NCBI RefSeq assembly: GCF_000719705.1
Contig: NZ_JOHO01000002.1
Span: 496,001 to 560,000, forward strand
From: Streptomyces sp. NRRL S-350
GTDB lineage: Bacteria; Actinomycetota; Actinomycetes; Streptomycetales; Streptomycetaceae
DNA: 64,000 nt
Direction of reading: 5' to 3'
The position numbers and the translations under genes were made by a program. Below the pieces are notes generated by a model. The model saw only the letters and a list, made by a program, of their open reading frames with translations. It did not search any database and was not told where the DNA came from. Below, in pieces: positions 63,729-64,000 of this stretch; position 1 is the first letter of the stretch; the number at the start of each line of letters is the position of its first letter.

Positions 63729-64000
63729 GGCGGTTCTCCTTTCGTGCGCGGGACGGTGGTTCGTGTGCGGGACGGTGGTTCGGGCGGGGCGGAGACTCGG
63801 TCGGGCGGATGTGTGTTCGAATCGAGGGGATGGTGGGTGGATGCGTCGCACCATAGTTGTGCCGCAGGGCCCGGTCCGGATTCCTCTAGTGCGGGTCGAG
63901 CGCGGTTCCGGGCGCCTTGGTGGGAGTCTCCGGGCAGGCCGGTGCGGCGGGGCGGCTCCCGGTGCGGGTGCGGCCCCGCCGAAGGGGGCGGGCAGGGGGT
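63729..64000. other. 272-bp region upstream of the SARP gene, to the window edge
   Basis: It holds the 16-bp direct repeat (63748-63782), a TTCGAA palindrome near 63816-63821 and an AT-richer patch near 63850-63860 (CACCATAGTTGTG) likely to be promoter sequence. I see no gene before the right edge. Confidence 0.5.
63748..63782. repeat. 16-bp direct repeat, 19-bp period, in the SARP leader
   Basis: GCGGGACGGTGGTTCG occurs at 63748-63763 and exactly again at 63767-63782, in the region between the SARP promoter and its start codon. Confidence 0.75.

Overview
The window is a GC-rich (about 73%) actinomycete chromosome segment, most probably Streptomyces or Kitasatospora (Streptomycetaceae). The signs are very high third-position GC, frequent GTG starts, long antisense shadow frames, an SCO5389-type protein, a SARP regulator, a LAL-type LuxR regulator and many secreted RICIN-domain enzymes. 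No rRNA, tRNA, CRISPR array or transposase was seen.

Layout. 0-10 kb: housekeeping and accessory genes (GNAT fragment, alpha/beta hydrolase, LAL regulator, NADP oxidoreductase, LLM monooxygenase, SCO5389-like protein, DHA2 drug-efflux pump). 10-28.5 kb: a secreted-polymer-degradation island. It holds a GH5 enzyme, an SGNH esterase, a Tat-exported GH29 fucosidase with beta-gamma-crystallin and RICIN modules, an I36-type small inhibitor, a 1238-residue beta-helix/CdtB-like nuclease/RICIN fusion, a complete sugar ABC importer operon (binding lipoprotein, two permeases, MsiK-like ATPase) and a second GH5 enzyme. A pair of near-identical LacI-type operators flanks the intergenic region between the esterase and the fucosidase. 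28.6-37.8 kb: an orphan sensor kinase, a TetR regulator, an FprA-type reductase, a SPFH protein, an HTH/PNPOx protein, a membrane protein and a squalene/phytoene-synthase-like protein.

38.0-51.7 kb is the most interesting part: two adjacent RiPP loci. The first is a 55-residue precursor followed by a class III/IV lanthionine synthetase (lyase, kinase, LanC) with a Cys-Cys-Cys zinc triad and expanded repeat linkers. The second is a compact lactazole-type thiopeptide operon with two precursor peptides (A1, lactazole-like; A2, divergent core) and the five enzyme genes B (glutamylation), C (pyridine synthase), D (RRE/E1-like), E (YcaO) and F (elimination plus azoline dehydrogenase). A perfect 13-bp hairpin lies between the precursors and the enzyme genes.

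51.7-59.5 kb: SRAP protein, AraC regulator with a divergent Fsr-like MFS pump, a DUF1906 lysozyme-like protein with propeller-type repeats, a TIGR01777 epimerase, a PH-like membrane protein and an SRPBCC protein. 59.6-64 kb: the edge of another biosynthetic cluster, with a free-standing NRPS condensation protein (HHxxxDG altered to HQxxxDG, degenerate C-terminal thioesterase), an ActIII-like C9 ketoreductase and a SARP activator. The latter two suggest an aromatic (type II PKS) polyketide cluster continuing past the right edge.
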